A DNA stretch of 64,000 bases from Stappia sp. MMSF_3263 (GTDB taxonomy: Bacteria > Pseudomonadota > Alphaproteobacteria > Rhizobiales > Stappiaceae), in the NCBI RefSeq assembly GCF_030733745.1, contig NZ_JASHIK010000002.1, forward strand, positions 124,001 to 188,000. The letters run 5' to 3'. Below the pieces are notes generated by a model. The model made no database searches and was not told where the DNA came from. It saw only the letters and a list, made by a program, of their open reading frames with translations. The position numbers were made by a program, and so were the translations under genes. Below, piece by piece: positions 1 through 8,343 of the stretch. Within the stretch, counting starts at the first letter, position 1. The number at the start of each line of letters is the position of its first letter.

Positions 1-2
1 CT

Positions 3-3000
3 CTTCAGGAACGCCAGCTTACTTCAAACTATGCAGCCCGAGCGTTGCCGGCGCTGCTTACATCGCTGCGCGATGCGGATCAGCTCATTCGGCTGGCTTA
101 CGACCTGCGCGTTCCCAGCGGGGCGTCACAAGTCAGCACGCGCGACATCCGGTTAGCTCGGATCACGGCCGCTATCGCGTTGGCGGGAGAGCTTGGCCGG
201 CGCGACGATCTTTTGCGCCTACTGCTGGAGGCATCGCTTGTTGCCGCCGGCCACGAACGATCCGACCGTTTTCTCTACGAGCATCCTGATCTCGCCGCAG
301 CGGCAGGTGACCCCGAGGCGCTGCGGCGTCTCTCTGCAACCAATGTTGGCTGGCCAGGTGGCAAGCACGCCGCGCTGGCATTGGCGAATGCGTTCGCTGG
401 CGATCGAGACGAAGCTCGCCGTCATGCCCGGCGGTCGATCGACTGGCACAATTGGTCGGCACACTCAAAACGTGGCGCGCGATTCAACGAGTCGAACACG
501 TCGCGAAAATGGGACGACGTTGGCTTCGCCTATGTCGAGATGCTCGCGGGCAACGATGTGCGTGTAGCCGAATTCTTCGCCCGCCGAGATGACGGTGCGG
601 CGTTCGCCAAATTTCACGACCTATTTGATCTTCTAGAGCGCCACCAACGTTCTGCCCACCCTCCGACCACGCGTATCGCAAGACGGCTATTGCGATGCCG
701 AATTCCATCGCGGGCCCTCTTTGCAGCCGCGCTGCAATTCGCCGGCGGCGACCCCTCCCATGTGATCAGGATGATCACCGCCCTTTCCGCTGCTCCGCCT
801 ATCACCGACAACAACAAGAACTTGGCGATGGCCAGCGTTCTGGCGTCAGCCCGAGCGGCCGATCTCGGCTTGGAACGAGAGGGGACGGCTATCCTCGCCG
901 GGGCAGCGCTCAAAGCCCAAACGATCTATGACTATTCGAGCTACTATCCGATTGACCGCACGGTCGATGTGATCGTGCTCGCTGCCGGCGTGCGAGCTGC
1001 GTTGCGGCGCAAGCCTGTCACTTTAATAGACATTGCACCGGCGGAACTGATTGAATTGGCTCCCGTAAGCGCGCGGTCGCGCGGCGCAGCTGCCTTCGTT
1101 CGCGTGCTGAATCAGAAGCTGGCCGCACCAAAGTATGATGGAAAGCAGCGGCGGCGAAAACGGCGCGATGGACTTGATGAAGAGAAGCGCTCCGAATATT
1201 CGCGCGTTCTCAGCAACCGGGTCACGCCGTTGCTGCAATACGCGCAGGACGCCGCTAACATCATTCGCCCACCGCGCGGAACAACGCGCACCGAGATGCT
1301 GATCGCGGCTTTCGACCGTCTTGTCAGCGACGTCGATGAAGCATCCAACTACCCGTATCGAGACGGGAAGGCTTACCTCGCGCGAACAGGTTTCCGCGTG
1401 CTTTTCTATCTCGCCGACGCGTTGGGAGCGTTCGACGCAGTTCTTGCAACGCGTATGGCCGAATGGGCGGCGAATGCCCCGGGCTTGTTCGCTCCAGAAC
1501 TGACTGACGCTGTGGCTCGGCTCTCTCGTATCCCGCATTGCCACGATGCCGCGCTCCTGCTCGCCAGCCACGTCGAGCGGAAGATTCAGCTGGATACTGA
1601 TGTCGGATCTAGGGTCACCGCCTATGGCGGCCTTGCGCGCGCGCTGTGGCGAGTGAGTACCGACGAGGCCGCAGCGTACTTCCGTCGCGCGCTCGACTTA
1701 GCCGAAGCAATTGGTTCGGACGATTTCGATCGCACCAATCACCTTCTGGAATTGACTGGGCACTATTCTGGCCCGGAGCTGTCGCCTGAGGCCGCGCACA
1801 CCCTCGCGCGCATTCTTGAGTTGAATCAGAATGAGGATGACCGGTTTCCTTGGATCGAATACGCGCAGACGATGGTGCCGATTGCCGGTAGTGCAACGTT
1901 GGCGATGCTGGCACGGCTGGATGATCGTGATGCCGCACGTCTTGGCCTGTCCCTCGGTCCTGCGCTCACAGTCCTCATCCGCAACTCCAAGCTGTCGGCT
2001 GAGGTCGCGGTCGCACTGTTCGGCCTAGCTGCTCCGATCGAAACGTGGACCTGGCACATTTCTGATTTCGCGTCGGAAGCTGTCGGCCGTCTGCCTCAGG
2101 AGCGAAGAGAATGGTTGTTCAACCTGCTGATCGTCGAGATTGATCGCGACGATCAGCTGTCTCCCGCGCGAGAGACGATCGAAGGGTTACATCGTCTCGC
2201 CAAGCAAAATCTCCCCGCTACCTCGCCGGCTCGGATGCGGATCGAGGGACTGCTCGCTAGACTCGGACCGAAATCGGAGCAGCTACCGCCGGATAGGCCG
2301 ATAATCAGCACTGAACTTCCGGTGGTTTTCCCGATTGACCTGAGCAATCCAGATGAGATTGATCGGCAAATACTGAGCGAGGAAATTGACCACACTGGAC
2401 GGCGATGGCCGCTTCGGACACTGCTTGAACTGGGGAAGCGGACGACCTCGCCCGCAGATCGTCTCGGCTTCGTCCGCGCGGTCGTCGAAGCGAGCGCCGC
2501 GACGCTTGCCGACAAAGTCCGAGCGCTGGACGATTATCTAGAAGACTGGAGCGCTTCGTCGGCGGCTATGCGCGATGCGTTACCGGAGCTTGGGCTCCGG
2601 CTGGCGTCAAAACATGCCACAGAGCTCGCGGGTTCCAGCACTGATGCATGGGGTGGCTGGCGGGGGCTTGAGCGATATTTTCGAGCCAATCGTGTCGCAC
2701 TTGTCGAACATGTGGTTGCCGGTCTTCGCGCGAGCGCAGATGGTCTTGGCGGGAATGCATGGCTGGCGCTGGCCGCTAGGCTTGCCGCTGATGCTAGCGA
2801 CAGCGCTATCGCGGACGGCCTTGAGAGGTTCTTGGCGAACACCGGCGAGAAGTTACCTACTGAAGTTGGCGACGGACCTTGGGACGCACGTTTGGCTGTT
2901 CCGGGCGAGGAGGCCACCTTGGTGGCGGAGCTCCTGTGGTCGAGACTCGGTCATCCCATTGCGGCAATGCGCTGGCGCGCTGCGCATGCAGTGCGGCGTG

Positions 3001-4709
3001 TGGCTGAAATTAGGCGCTTCGATGTTATTGAAAGGCTGATCGAGAGTTTTGAGTCTGGCTCGGGCCTACCTTTTAGTGATGCAAAGCTCCCCTTTTACTC
3101 CATGCATGCACAGCTCTGGCTGTTAATCGCGCTCGCACGCGTGGCAAAAGATTCTGTGGACGCACTGATCTCTCGACGTGCGTTTTTTGAACGGATCGCC
3201 CTCTCCGCTGAGTTCCCGCATGTAGTGATGCGTGCCTTCGCAATTGATATACTGCTTGAGATAACCCAAACACTCGCATCCGACGAGCGCGATGCATTGA
3301 CAGCCATGCTTGCCCCGGCGAACCTGTCGCCCTATCCCCACGCTCCTCGGTCGGATTACACCGAGTTCCGTTATATTCCCCGGCCGGATTCTTCGCCACG
3401 ACGGGACGACACCTTCCACCTCGACTACGACTTCAATAAATATCATGTCGAGCGCCTGTGTCATGTCTTCGCTTGCCCTGGCTGGGAAGTGGAAGACCGG
3501 ATCGGTGCCTGGGTGCGTCGTTGGGACGCCGCCGTGCGGGCAATGCATGATTGCCCGCGTAGCAGCAGCTACGATGAAACTTGGTCATCAGGCTATGTTC
3601 CGAACCGGGACCGATATGGAGGATATCTCGGCTGGCATGCGCTCATGCTTGTTGCCGGCGATCTGGTGGCTGCGCGTCCTGTCGTGGGTGAGGACTGGAG
3701 TGGCGACGCTTGGACGGCGTTCCTTAAGGAATATCGGCTGTCTCGCGACGATGGCCTGTGGCTTGCCGATCTTACTGACCCATTTCCGCTCGATCTCACC
3801 AAGGAGGCGGATATGCCTATGCCGGAGAGCAGCAATGGCAGTACGGCGCGCGAGGATATTCAGTTGCTGGCCCCCTTGCTAGGTATCGATGACCGTAGTG
3901 TTACAGCGGATTGGATTCCGGTTTCGGGGGTATGGTCGATTGGCCACGACACGACGGTCACAGTTCGCAGCGTAATGGCAAACGCAATTGATGCTCGATC
4001 GACGACAATGGCGCTGCTGTCTGACGAACCGTTCTTTCGGTGGTTACCTCACGATGAAGACGAGATCGGTCGTCATTTCGGCCGCGACGGTCATACTGTT
4101 CGGCCGTGGGTCGCGGAAACCCCCAACACTGAGCGCCAGCTGGATCGCCATGATCCTTATGCTACCACCACAGCTCTCGATAGGCCATTCCCATCGACGT
4201 TCACCCAAGAACGGATGGGGACAAAGCCGGACGATCCTGTCGTCCGCCGATGGTTGATCGACGGGACAACAGCCTTTCGCGCAGAAGCTTGGGGCGCTGA
4301 GGGTGGACGGGGCGAACACGCATGGAGCAAGACCGGTTACCGACTATTCGCCAAGAGCGAACCGTTGCTGTCACTGCTGGACTCAACCGAACGAAACCTC
4401 GTTGTCGCGCTCAAGCTTCAGAAGTATCATAAGGGAAAGTCGAGCGGGCGCGGCGGGGACACCAGCGGGTTCACGCATCGCTCACTGGTGGTTATTATAA
4501 ACGGTCGCGGGCACTTCTGGGCTCCACGGCGCCTTTCACAACAAGCCAAGCAAGCCCTTGCGGCGCTCGATCCCGATCGACGGCGCGATTTCTATGCGCG
4601 CTTCCGCGCCATCGCCGGCCTGCCAGATGAATGGCTCGCTCGGCGGAATGATCCGCCGGTCAGCACCGAGCAAATTAGAATCTTCATCGAGGGCTTATCG
4701 TCCGACTAG
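3..4709 (+). CDS. Giant helical-repeat protein, C-terminal part (5' end outside window)
   Basis: The reading frame is open from base 3 to the TAG at 4707-4709 with no stop, so the gene starts upstream of the window and about 1,568 residues are visible. A TTG at 45 is the first possible start inside the window but is unlikely to be the real one. No catalytic or nucleotide-binding motif is visible. Most of the chain is Ala/Leu/Arg-rich helical repeats of HEAT/TPR character. A distinct C-terminal region (about residues 1110-1568) is rich in Trp and Tyr, with blocks such as GYLGWHAL and WLADLTDPFP. Base composition is visibly less GC-rich than the core genes, which suggests acquisition. Such long helical C-termini occur in STAND/NACHT-type ATPases, including phage-defence proteins, but the N-terminal half that would decide this is missing. 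Function unknown. Confidence 0.8.
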   Translation, partial: LQERQLTSNYAARALPALLTSLRDADQLIRLAYDLRVPSGASQVSTRDIRLARITAAIALAGELGRRDDLLRLLLEASLVAAGHERSDRFLYEHPDLAAAAGDPEALRRLSATNVGWPGGKHAALALANAFAGDRDEARRHARRSIDWHNWSAHSKRGARFNESNTSRKWDDVGFAYVEMLAGNDVRVAEFFARRDDGAAFAKFHDLFDLLERHQRSAHPPTTRIARRLLRCRIPSRALFAAALQFAGGDPSHVIRMITALSAAPPITDNNKNLAMASVLASARAADLGLEREGTAILAGAALKAQTIYDYSSYYPIDRTVDVIVLAAGVRAALRRKPVTLIDIAPAELIELAPVSARSRGAAAFVRVLNQKLAAPKYDGKQRRRKRRDGLDEEKRSEYSRVLSNRVTPLLQYAQDAANIIRPPRGTTRTEMLIAAFDRLVSDVDEASNYPYRDGKAYLARTGFRVLFYLADALGAFDAVLATRMAEWAANAPGLFAPELTDAVARLSRIPHCHDAALLLASHVERKIQLDTDVGSRVTAYGGLARALWRVSTDEAAAYFRRALDLAEAIGSDDFDRTNHLLELTGHYSGPELSPEAAHTLARILELNQNEDDRFPWIEYAQTMVPIAGSATLAMLARLDDRDAARLGLSLGPALTVLIRNSKLSAEVAVALFGLAAPIETWTWHISDFASEAVGRLPQERREWLFNLLIVEIDRDDQLSPARETIEGLHRLAKQNLPATSPARMRIEGLLARLGPKSEQLPPDRPIISTELPVVFPIDLSNPDEIDRQILSEEIDHTGRRWPLRTLLELGKRTTSPADRLGFVRAVVEASAATLADKVRALDDYLEDWSASSAAMRDALPELGLRLASKHATELAGSSTDAWGGWRGLERYFRANRVALVEHVVAGLRASADGLGGNAWLALAARLAADASDSAIADGLERFLANTGEKLPTEVGDGPWDARLAVPGEEATLVAELLWSRLGHPIAAMRWRAAHAVRRVAEIRRFDVIERLIESFESGSGLPFSDAKLPFYSMHAQLWLLIALARVAKDSVDALISRRAFFERIALSAEFPHVVMRAFAIDILLEITQTLASDERDALTAMLAPANLSPYPHAPRSDYTEFRYIPRPDSSPRRDDTFHLDYDFNKYHVERLCHVFACPGWEVEDRIGAWVRRWDAAVRAMHDCPRSSSYDETWSSGYVPNRDRYGGYLGWHALMLVAGDLVAARPVVGEDWSGDAWTAFLKEYRLSRDDGLWLADLTDPFPLDLTKEADMPMPESSNGSTAREDIQLLAPLLGIDDRSVTADWIPVSGVWSIGHDTTVTVRSVMANAIDARSTTMALLSDEPFFRWLPHDEDEIGRHFGRDGHTVRPWVAETPNTERQLDRHDPYATTTALDRPFPSTFTQERMGTKPDDPVVRRWLIDGTTAFRAEAWGAEGGRGEHAWSKTGYRLFAKSEPLLSLLDSTERNLVVALKLQKYHKGKSSGRGGDTSGFTHRSLVVIINGRGHFWAPRRLSQQAKQALAALDPDRRRDFYARFRAIAGLPDEWLARRNDPPVSTEQIRIFIEGLSSD

Positions 4710-5013
4710 CGGTCGCAGCTCTAAACGACCCCTGCTTCGGGATCGCTCAAATCGATCGCGGGCGGCCGAAACGGATGCAGAATAGAAGATATGGGGATCA
4801 TTTTAGAGGGCTATAGCGTAGATGTAGTTCTCTGTTTCGTCGGCTTCGGCCCGCCAGCGCGCTCATTGTCAGGTGCTGCCCAGGTTTTGCCAGATCGCTC
4901 GCTTTTCCGACGCCGATCGCTGGTCGCCTTCCTGATTCATTCCAGGCCTACTCCTTCCATTCTATGTGGAGTGGAGGGTGAAAAAGCGGCTCCGTGCCCC
5001 GTGGACAGAACGG
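4710..5013. other. Intergenic stretch, no gene recognised
   Basis: About 300 bases separate two genes that end towards each other. No convincing coding frame with a ribosome-binding site, no tRNA and no strong hairpin followed by a T-run was seen. Base composition is mixed, consistent with accessory DNA. Confidence 0.5.
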
Positions 5014-5412
5014 TCAACGCTGTCCATCCGACGATACGGTTTTCTGTCCTGCTTGCTGCCGGGTGGCTTCGCCAAGCTGCGCGAGATGACCAGCCAGGTC
5101 GGTTGCTTCTCCGCCCGCGTTGATCGTCTCGAAATAGTCATGCCAGCCCGATTGCGCGATGCCGTCGACCAGTGCCTCGAGCGCCGCGTCGTTGGGGCAG
5201 CGCCATACGGCAAAGAATGTCTGCGGCGCGGCGTGCGCTTTGGTCTGGTCGACCTTGCCAAGGGCAAGGGCTTCCACGCCGAGGGCCGACAAGGCTGGCA
5301 TGGCCGCGCCGATGGCGGCGAAGAACTGCTGGCGTTCGGTGTCAGTCAGCGCCAGCCAGGCGGGCTTCGGCGTGTAGAGTTCGGCGAGATAGTGAGTCAC
5401 GATGGATTGCAT
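5014..5412 (-). CDS. DUF6616-like hypothetical protein
   Basis: The ATG at 5412 gives 132 residues beginning MQSIVTHYLAELYTPKPAWL. The open frame continues upstream into the neighbouring pseudogene, but this Met is the natural start by resemblance to small stand-alone proteins assigned, from memory, to DUF6616. It is a soluble alpha/beta protein with an LT-x-TERQQFFAAIG helix and a conserved-looking FFAVWRCPNDAALEAL stretch. No signal peptide or membrane segment is present. Only five bases separate its start from the stop of the alkylation-repair pseudogene upstream, so it may once have been its operon partner. The biochemical role is unknown. Confidence 0.65.
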   Translation of the reverse strand: MQSIVTHYLAELYTPKPAWLALTDTERQQFFAAIGAAMPALSALGVEALALGKVDQTKAHAAPQTFFAVWRCPNDAALEALVDGIAQSGWHDYFETINAGGEATDLAGHLAQLGEATRQQAGQKTVSSDGQR

Positions 5413-5417
5413 CCGGT

Positions 5418-5961
5418 TCAGTGTCGGGAGGCGGGTTTGATCAAACGCAAGGCGCGCTTGCAGATGCGCGCCGTCTCCGGCGTCGGGCTTTCGGCAGACC
5501 AGCGGGCGCACAGGGCCTTGACCCGGTCGGGCCGGTCCTTGCCGGCATCGTTCAGCCAGTTGCCGACCGAGTTCTGCACATAGGCGGCAGGATCCGCGCG
5601 AAGCGAAACGGCGGACACGCTCCGAAGGCGCCCCGGTCCATTCGCCGAGCAGCGCGATGGCGCTTGCAAGCTCGGCGGCAAGATGCGGACGTACCGTCAT
5701 CCAGGACCACTCCCGCACCCCGAAATGCGGATCGCCCGCATAGGGACAGATGGCCGCGAGCCTTTTGACGAGCGGCATCTCGGCCACGCCGATCATGAAG
5801 CAGGCCCAGCCGCGCGCGGTGTCCGATGGGTGCCGTGCAAGCCGGTCGAGGGCGGTGCCGCGCACCGTTGACCTTCTGGACCTTTGGGCCGGCAACCTTG
5901 AGGCGACGGCCCGGTCCGTGGATCGGCTTAAATCGAAAATCACCAGCGAGTAGGCGAACCA
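5418..5961 (-). pseudogene. DNA alkylation repair (HEAT-type) pseudogene, out-of-frame deletion
   Basis: Two frames together spell a HEAT-repeat DNA alkylation repair protein. One frame contains [32 protein letters not shown] and ends in RRFAS. The other contains [19 protein letters not shown] and [16 protein letters not shown]. The two join at about 5595-5605, where a codon or two is shared but the frame shifts. The segment that normally follows RRFAS (the EATRPRGVWCAH region, roughly 28 residues) is missing, so an out-of-frame deletion is the simplest reading. The N-terminus is also lost and is replaced by transposase-derived sequence. The parent family recognises alkylated bases, but this copy should be inactive. 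Confidence 0.75.
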
Positions 5962-6115
5962 GGCAGCGGGCTCGCTTAGTCTGATTCCGTTGCGTGCCGA
6001 GGCGAATTTGACGCCTGCCATGTAGTTGCCGGGATTTTATTCGTGTCGTGGCGCGACGGCCCTGAATTGCTTGAGCTTGTTGAAGCCTCTCTCGGCCAGA
6101 TTGCGCATCCGATGA
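5962..6115 (-). mobile_element. IS5-type transposase relic (C-terminal end)
   Basis: Read on the minus strand from about 6115, the translation is RMRNLAERGFNKLKQFRAV, then APRHE, an in-frame TAA, then NPGNYMAGVKFASARNGIRLSEP. This matches the C-terminus of IS5-family (IS427/IS1031-like) transposases, including the RNLxERxFNKLKQFRA block and the closing NY-A-VK-ASARIW-RFYE pattern. The stop codon, absence of the rest of the transposase and lack of visible terminal repeats show that it is a decayed fragment. Its end merges directly into the alkylation-repair pseudogene, so the element probably took part in destroying that gene. Confidence 0.7.
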
Positions 6116-6343
6116 TCCCCGGAATGCGGGCTTATACCCCTTCCCTACGGCTGACTTGCAATCGCTTCCGGGCTTGCTCACTCCGGTTTGCCGGTGGCTT
6201 TAACAGGAGCCGTTCGCGCCGCCTGTTCCTTTCCGCCCATGCGGTCGAAAAGCGTCCTCGCGAGAAAGACCTGTTTCAGCCAGGGCACCCGGTTCCACCG
6301 TCTCACACAGCCTCTTGCAAGCCCGATTTTTTATGATAACAAC

Positions 6344-6359
6344 ATAAAGATATCTTTAT
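6344..6359. promoter_or_regulatory. Perfect 16-bp palindrome upstream of LysE-type gene
   Basis: ATAAAGATATCTTTAT is a perfect inverted repeat ending 14 bases before the ATG of the LysE-type exporter, in an otherwise AT-rich patch. Its size, symmetry and position fit a dimeric repressor operator. It resembles operators recalled for ArsR-type methionine-cycle regulators in proteobacteria, but that comparison is from memory and unverified. No regulator gene is adjacent. Confidence 0.5.
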
Positions 6360-6373
6360 ATGGACAATATCTT

Positions 6374-6973
6374 ATGGAATCGATTTTCGCCTTCACTCTG
6401 GCAAGCGTTGCACTGCTGGGCTCTCCCGGACCCGGCATCACCGCATTGGTCGCGGTCGGCAAAACCAGCGGCCTGACCGGCGGCTTCCGGTTTCTCGCCG
6501 CGATGCAGGTCGGCCTTGCGCTGGCCGCCGGGTTCAGCGCCCTCGGTCTGGCGAGTACGCTGGAAGCCTTCCCGGCGGCGCGCACGGTGCTCTCGGCAGT
6601 GTCGATCTGCTATCTGGTTTGGCTGGCCTGGCAGATCGCCAGCGCCCCGGTTGCCGGCGAAATCGGCGACGCCGACCGCGCGGTCAAGCCGAGCATCCTG
6701 ACCGGCTTCGTCCTGGGTGTTGCAAACCCCAAGGCCTACCTGGCATTTGCATCGCTGTTCGGATCTTTCGTTGTCCTCCAGCCAGCCCTCGGGACGAGTG
6801 ACACCCTGGCCAAATGGACGCTCTGCGTCGCCGTCATGATCGTGGTGGACTTCGCGTGGCTGGCCCTGGGCGCCAGCCTTGGCCGGATAGTGCTCCGCCC
6901 TGCGGCGGAGCGCGTCATGAATGTCGCAATGGGCGCGGCAATCGTCCTAGCGTGCCTGATAGCGTTTATCTAG
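6374..6973 (+). CDS. LysE/RhtB family amino-acid exporter
   Basis: The ATG at 6374 gives 199 residues, the usual length for the family; upstream in-frame codons run through non-coding DNA. The N-terminal LGSPGPGITALVAVGKTSG block and the later GFVLGVANPKAYLAFASLFGS block are the family's signature (PGP near the start, NPK/A in the middle). About six hydrophobic segments fit a LysE fold in the inner membrane. Members export amino acids or related small metabolites such as homoserine or threonine; the substrate here cannot be read. A perfect palindrome sits directly upstream. The gene stands alone between two decayed genes. Confidence 0.85.
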   Translation: MESIFAFTLASVALLGSPGPGITALVAVGKTSGLTGGFRFLAAMQVGLALAAGFSALGLASTLEAFPAARTVLSAVSICYLVWLAWQIASAPVAGEIGDADRAVKPSILTGFVLGVANPKAYLAFASLFGSFVVLQPALGTSDTLAKWTLCVAVMIVVDFAWLALGASLGRIVLRPAAERVMNVAMGAAIVLACLIAFI

Positions 6974-6989
6974 TCAGCGTTCCTGATGA

Positions 6990-7577
6990 TCACTTGCCGA
7001 GCCGGAAGAGTTCGGAAGCATATTTCACGGTGATGCCATGCACGAAGGCGGAAATCAGGACCGCAGCAATGGCGATCACGATGATTTCGTTGATCATTCG
7101 AACCCCTTCGAAGTCCATGGCCACGAACACCGCGAAAAGCGCCGTCGCCAGGCCTCGCGGTCCGAACCAGCCGTAGAAGAGCCGCTCATTGGTGGACGTC
7201 GGCGAGAGAAGCGCGGCCAGCAGGCAGGCTTCCCAGAATGGCCAGTGCGGCAACAGGACCAGATTGATCGCAGCCCCGATGACGATGGCAAGCGGCAGTC
7301 CGATGAGCAGCATCCGCCGTGTCCGCTGGCCGATCTGCTTCAGCGTCTTCCGGTGCAGGGTTGTGGCATCGGCAAAAAGCAGCAGGGCCAGCGTGACCTC
7401 GGCCAGATGGTGGAAGGTCGTGGCCGCCTCCAGATCCAGCGTCGCGCCGCCTGTACCAACCACCACGCCGATGGCAAGAAAGACCATCGGCATTGTTATG
7501 CCGACTGAAGCGATTTTGGCCGAGTACATGCAGCAGACAAGCATCGCGAACGCGATATAGACGAGATAATGTTACAT
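6990..7577 (-). pseudogene. Na+/H+ antiporter (NhaP/CPA1-like) remnant
   Basis: Minus-strand frame with antiporter features: PMVFLAIGVVVGTGG at the N-terminus and FYGWFGPRGLATALFA towards the C-terminus, the latter typical of the sixth-domain region of NhaP-type exchangers. Normal members have about 400 residues, whereas only about 185 remain. The text jumps from a transmembrane segment ending LLAALLSPT directly to NERLFYGWFGPRG, so the central ion-translocation core is deleted in frame. The natural start ATG at 7577 is followed at once by TAA (7574-7572), after which HYLVYIAFAMLV continues in frame. Both lesions indicate a non-functional gene. Confidence 0.75.
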
Positions 7578-7852
7578 GGCTGTCTCAGCTGGGCCTTTGC
7601 TCCGTTCCGATCGGCGCCCCGCCAACATTCAACGTCGGCCGGACCTTCGTCCCCTTGTTTGTGGCCGAGACTTTCCTCCCTGTCGACGCTCCTGTCGTCA
7701 CGCTCACCAAATACTGGAGGCCTGCGGCCGGCCGGACTCGTTGAGGCGCGCGCAGAAGCCCGCTTCACCTGCGGCCTGAGTGATCTGCAACCACAGTCCA
7801 CGCGGAAGCTGAAGGGACGAGGCCGCCGGGATCAAGGCCACCGCGATGCTCG
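7578..7852. other. Intergenic stretch with no recognised feature
   Basis: About 275 bases separate the antiporter remnant from the end of the merR-type gene. Open frames in it overlap on both strands and lack ribosome-binding sites or recognisable family motifs. It is probably further decayed coding DNA. Confidence 0.4.
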
Positions 7853-8272
7853 TCACCGCTTTGGAGTTGAGCGTCCCGACCGCCGCCGCCCGGCCGCATC
7901 GACGAGACGACGGAAGGTCGGGCATTCCATGTGGGACGGCGCGGGGCAATCGGCGACGTGACGCAGCGTGTCGCGCAGCGCAGCGAGTTCGCCGATCTGA
8001 CGGTCCAGTTCGTCCGCCTTTTCATGCAAAAATGCGCGCGGCAGGTCCGGCGCGCCGTTGCGGCCGAACATTCCCGATATCTCGTCGAGGGAAAAGCCGG
8101 CCGACTTTCCCATCGCGATCAGCTTGAGCTGCAACAGGACTTCCGGCGGAAACTGGCGCCGCAGGCCGCTGCGGGCGATGGAGGAAATCAGTCCGATCTC
8201 CTCGTAATAGCGCAGCGCCGAAGGGCGCATGCCGCTGCGTTCGGCGACCTCGCCGATGTCGAGAAATTTCAT
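7853..8272 (-). CDS. MerR family transcriptional regulator
   Basis: The ATG at 8272 gives 139 residues. The N-terminal winged helix-turn-helix reads MKFLDIGEVAERSGMRPSAL followed by RYYEEIGLI, the MerR hallmark. A coiled-coil dimerisation helix follows (about residues 75-110). The C-terminus has two cysteines in an ADCPAPSHMECPTF block that could bind a metal or react with thiol or redox agents; it lacks the CX2CXCX5C cluster motif of true SoxR. It is divergent from an MFS exporter, with a MerR-type promoter in the short gap, so it probably activates or autorepresses that exporter. The inducer is unknown. Confidence 0.85.
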   Translation of the reverse strand: MKFLDIGEVAERSGMRPSALRYYEEIGLISSIARSGLRRQFPPEVLLQLKLIAMGKSAGFSLDEISGMFGRNGAPDLPRAFLHEKADELDRQIGELAALRDTLRHVADCPAPSHMECPTFRRLVDAAGRRRSGRSTPKR

Positions 8273-8274
8273 GC

Positions 8275-8305
8275 TTGACCTCAAGTCGACTTGAATTCGT
8301 AGCCT
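8275..8305 (+). promoter_or_regulatory. MerR-type promoter/operator with 19-bp spacer
   Basis: TTGACC (8275-8280), a 19-base spacer, then TAGCCT (8300-8305). The spacer begins with the perfect palindrome TCAAGTCGACTTGA (8281-8294). Over-long 19-base spacers with a dyad between -35 and -10 are the hallmark of MerR-family promoters. The dyad differs only at its centre from the E. coli SoxR box. It drives the MFS gene on the plus strand. Confidence 0.7.
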
Positions 8306-8343
8306 GCCCTCTCAACGCGTTTCAGGCAAGAGGAGCCCCGCAT

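Noticed and set aside
4868-4950. Short minus-strand frame starting MNQEGDQR
   Set aside because: It has an ATG and a weak GGAG some way upstream but only about 23 codons and no similarity; not supported.
5014-6021. Single 335-codon gene on the minus strand
   Set aside because: It chains a transposase end, half of a repair pseudogene in one frame and a complete DUF6616-like gene with its own start; it is not one protein.
8275-8305. Calling the 7.8-kb MerR protein SoxR because of its operator
   Set aside because: It lacks the CX2CXCX5C cluster motif; the genuine SoxR is at 60.3 kb.
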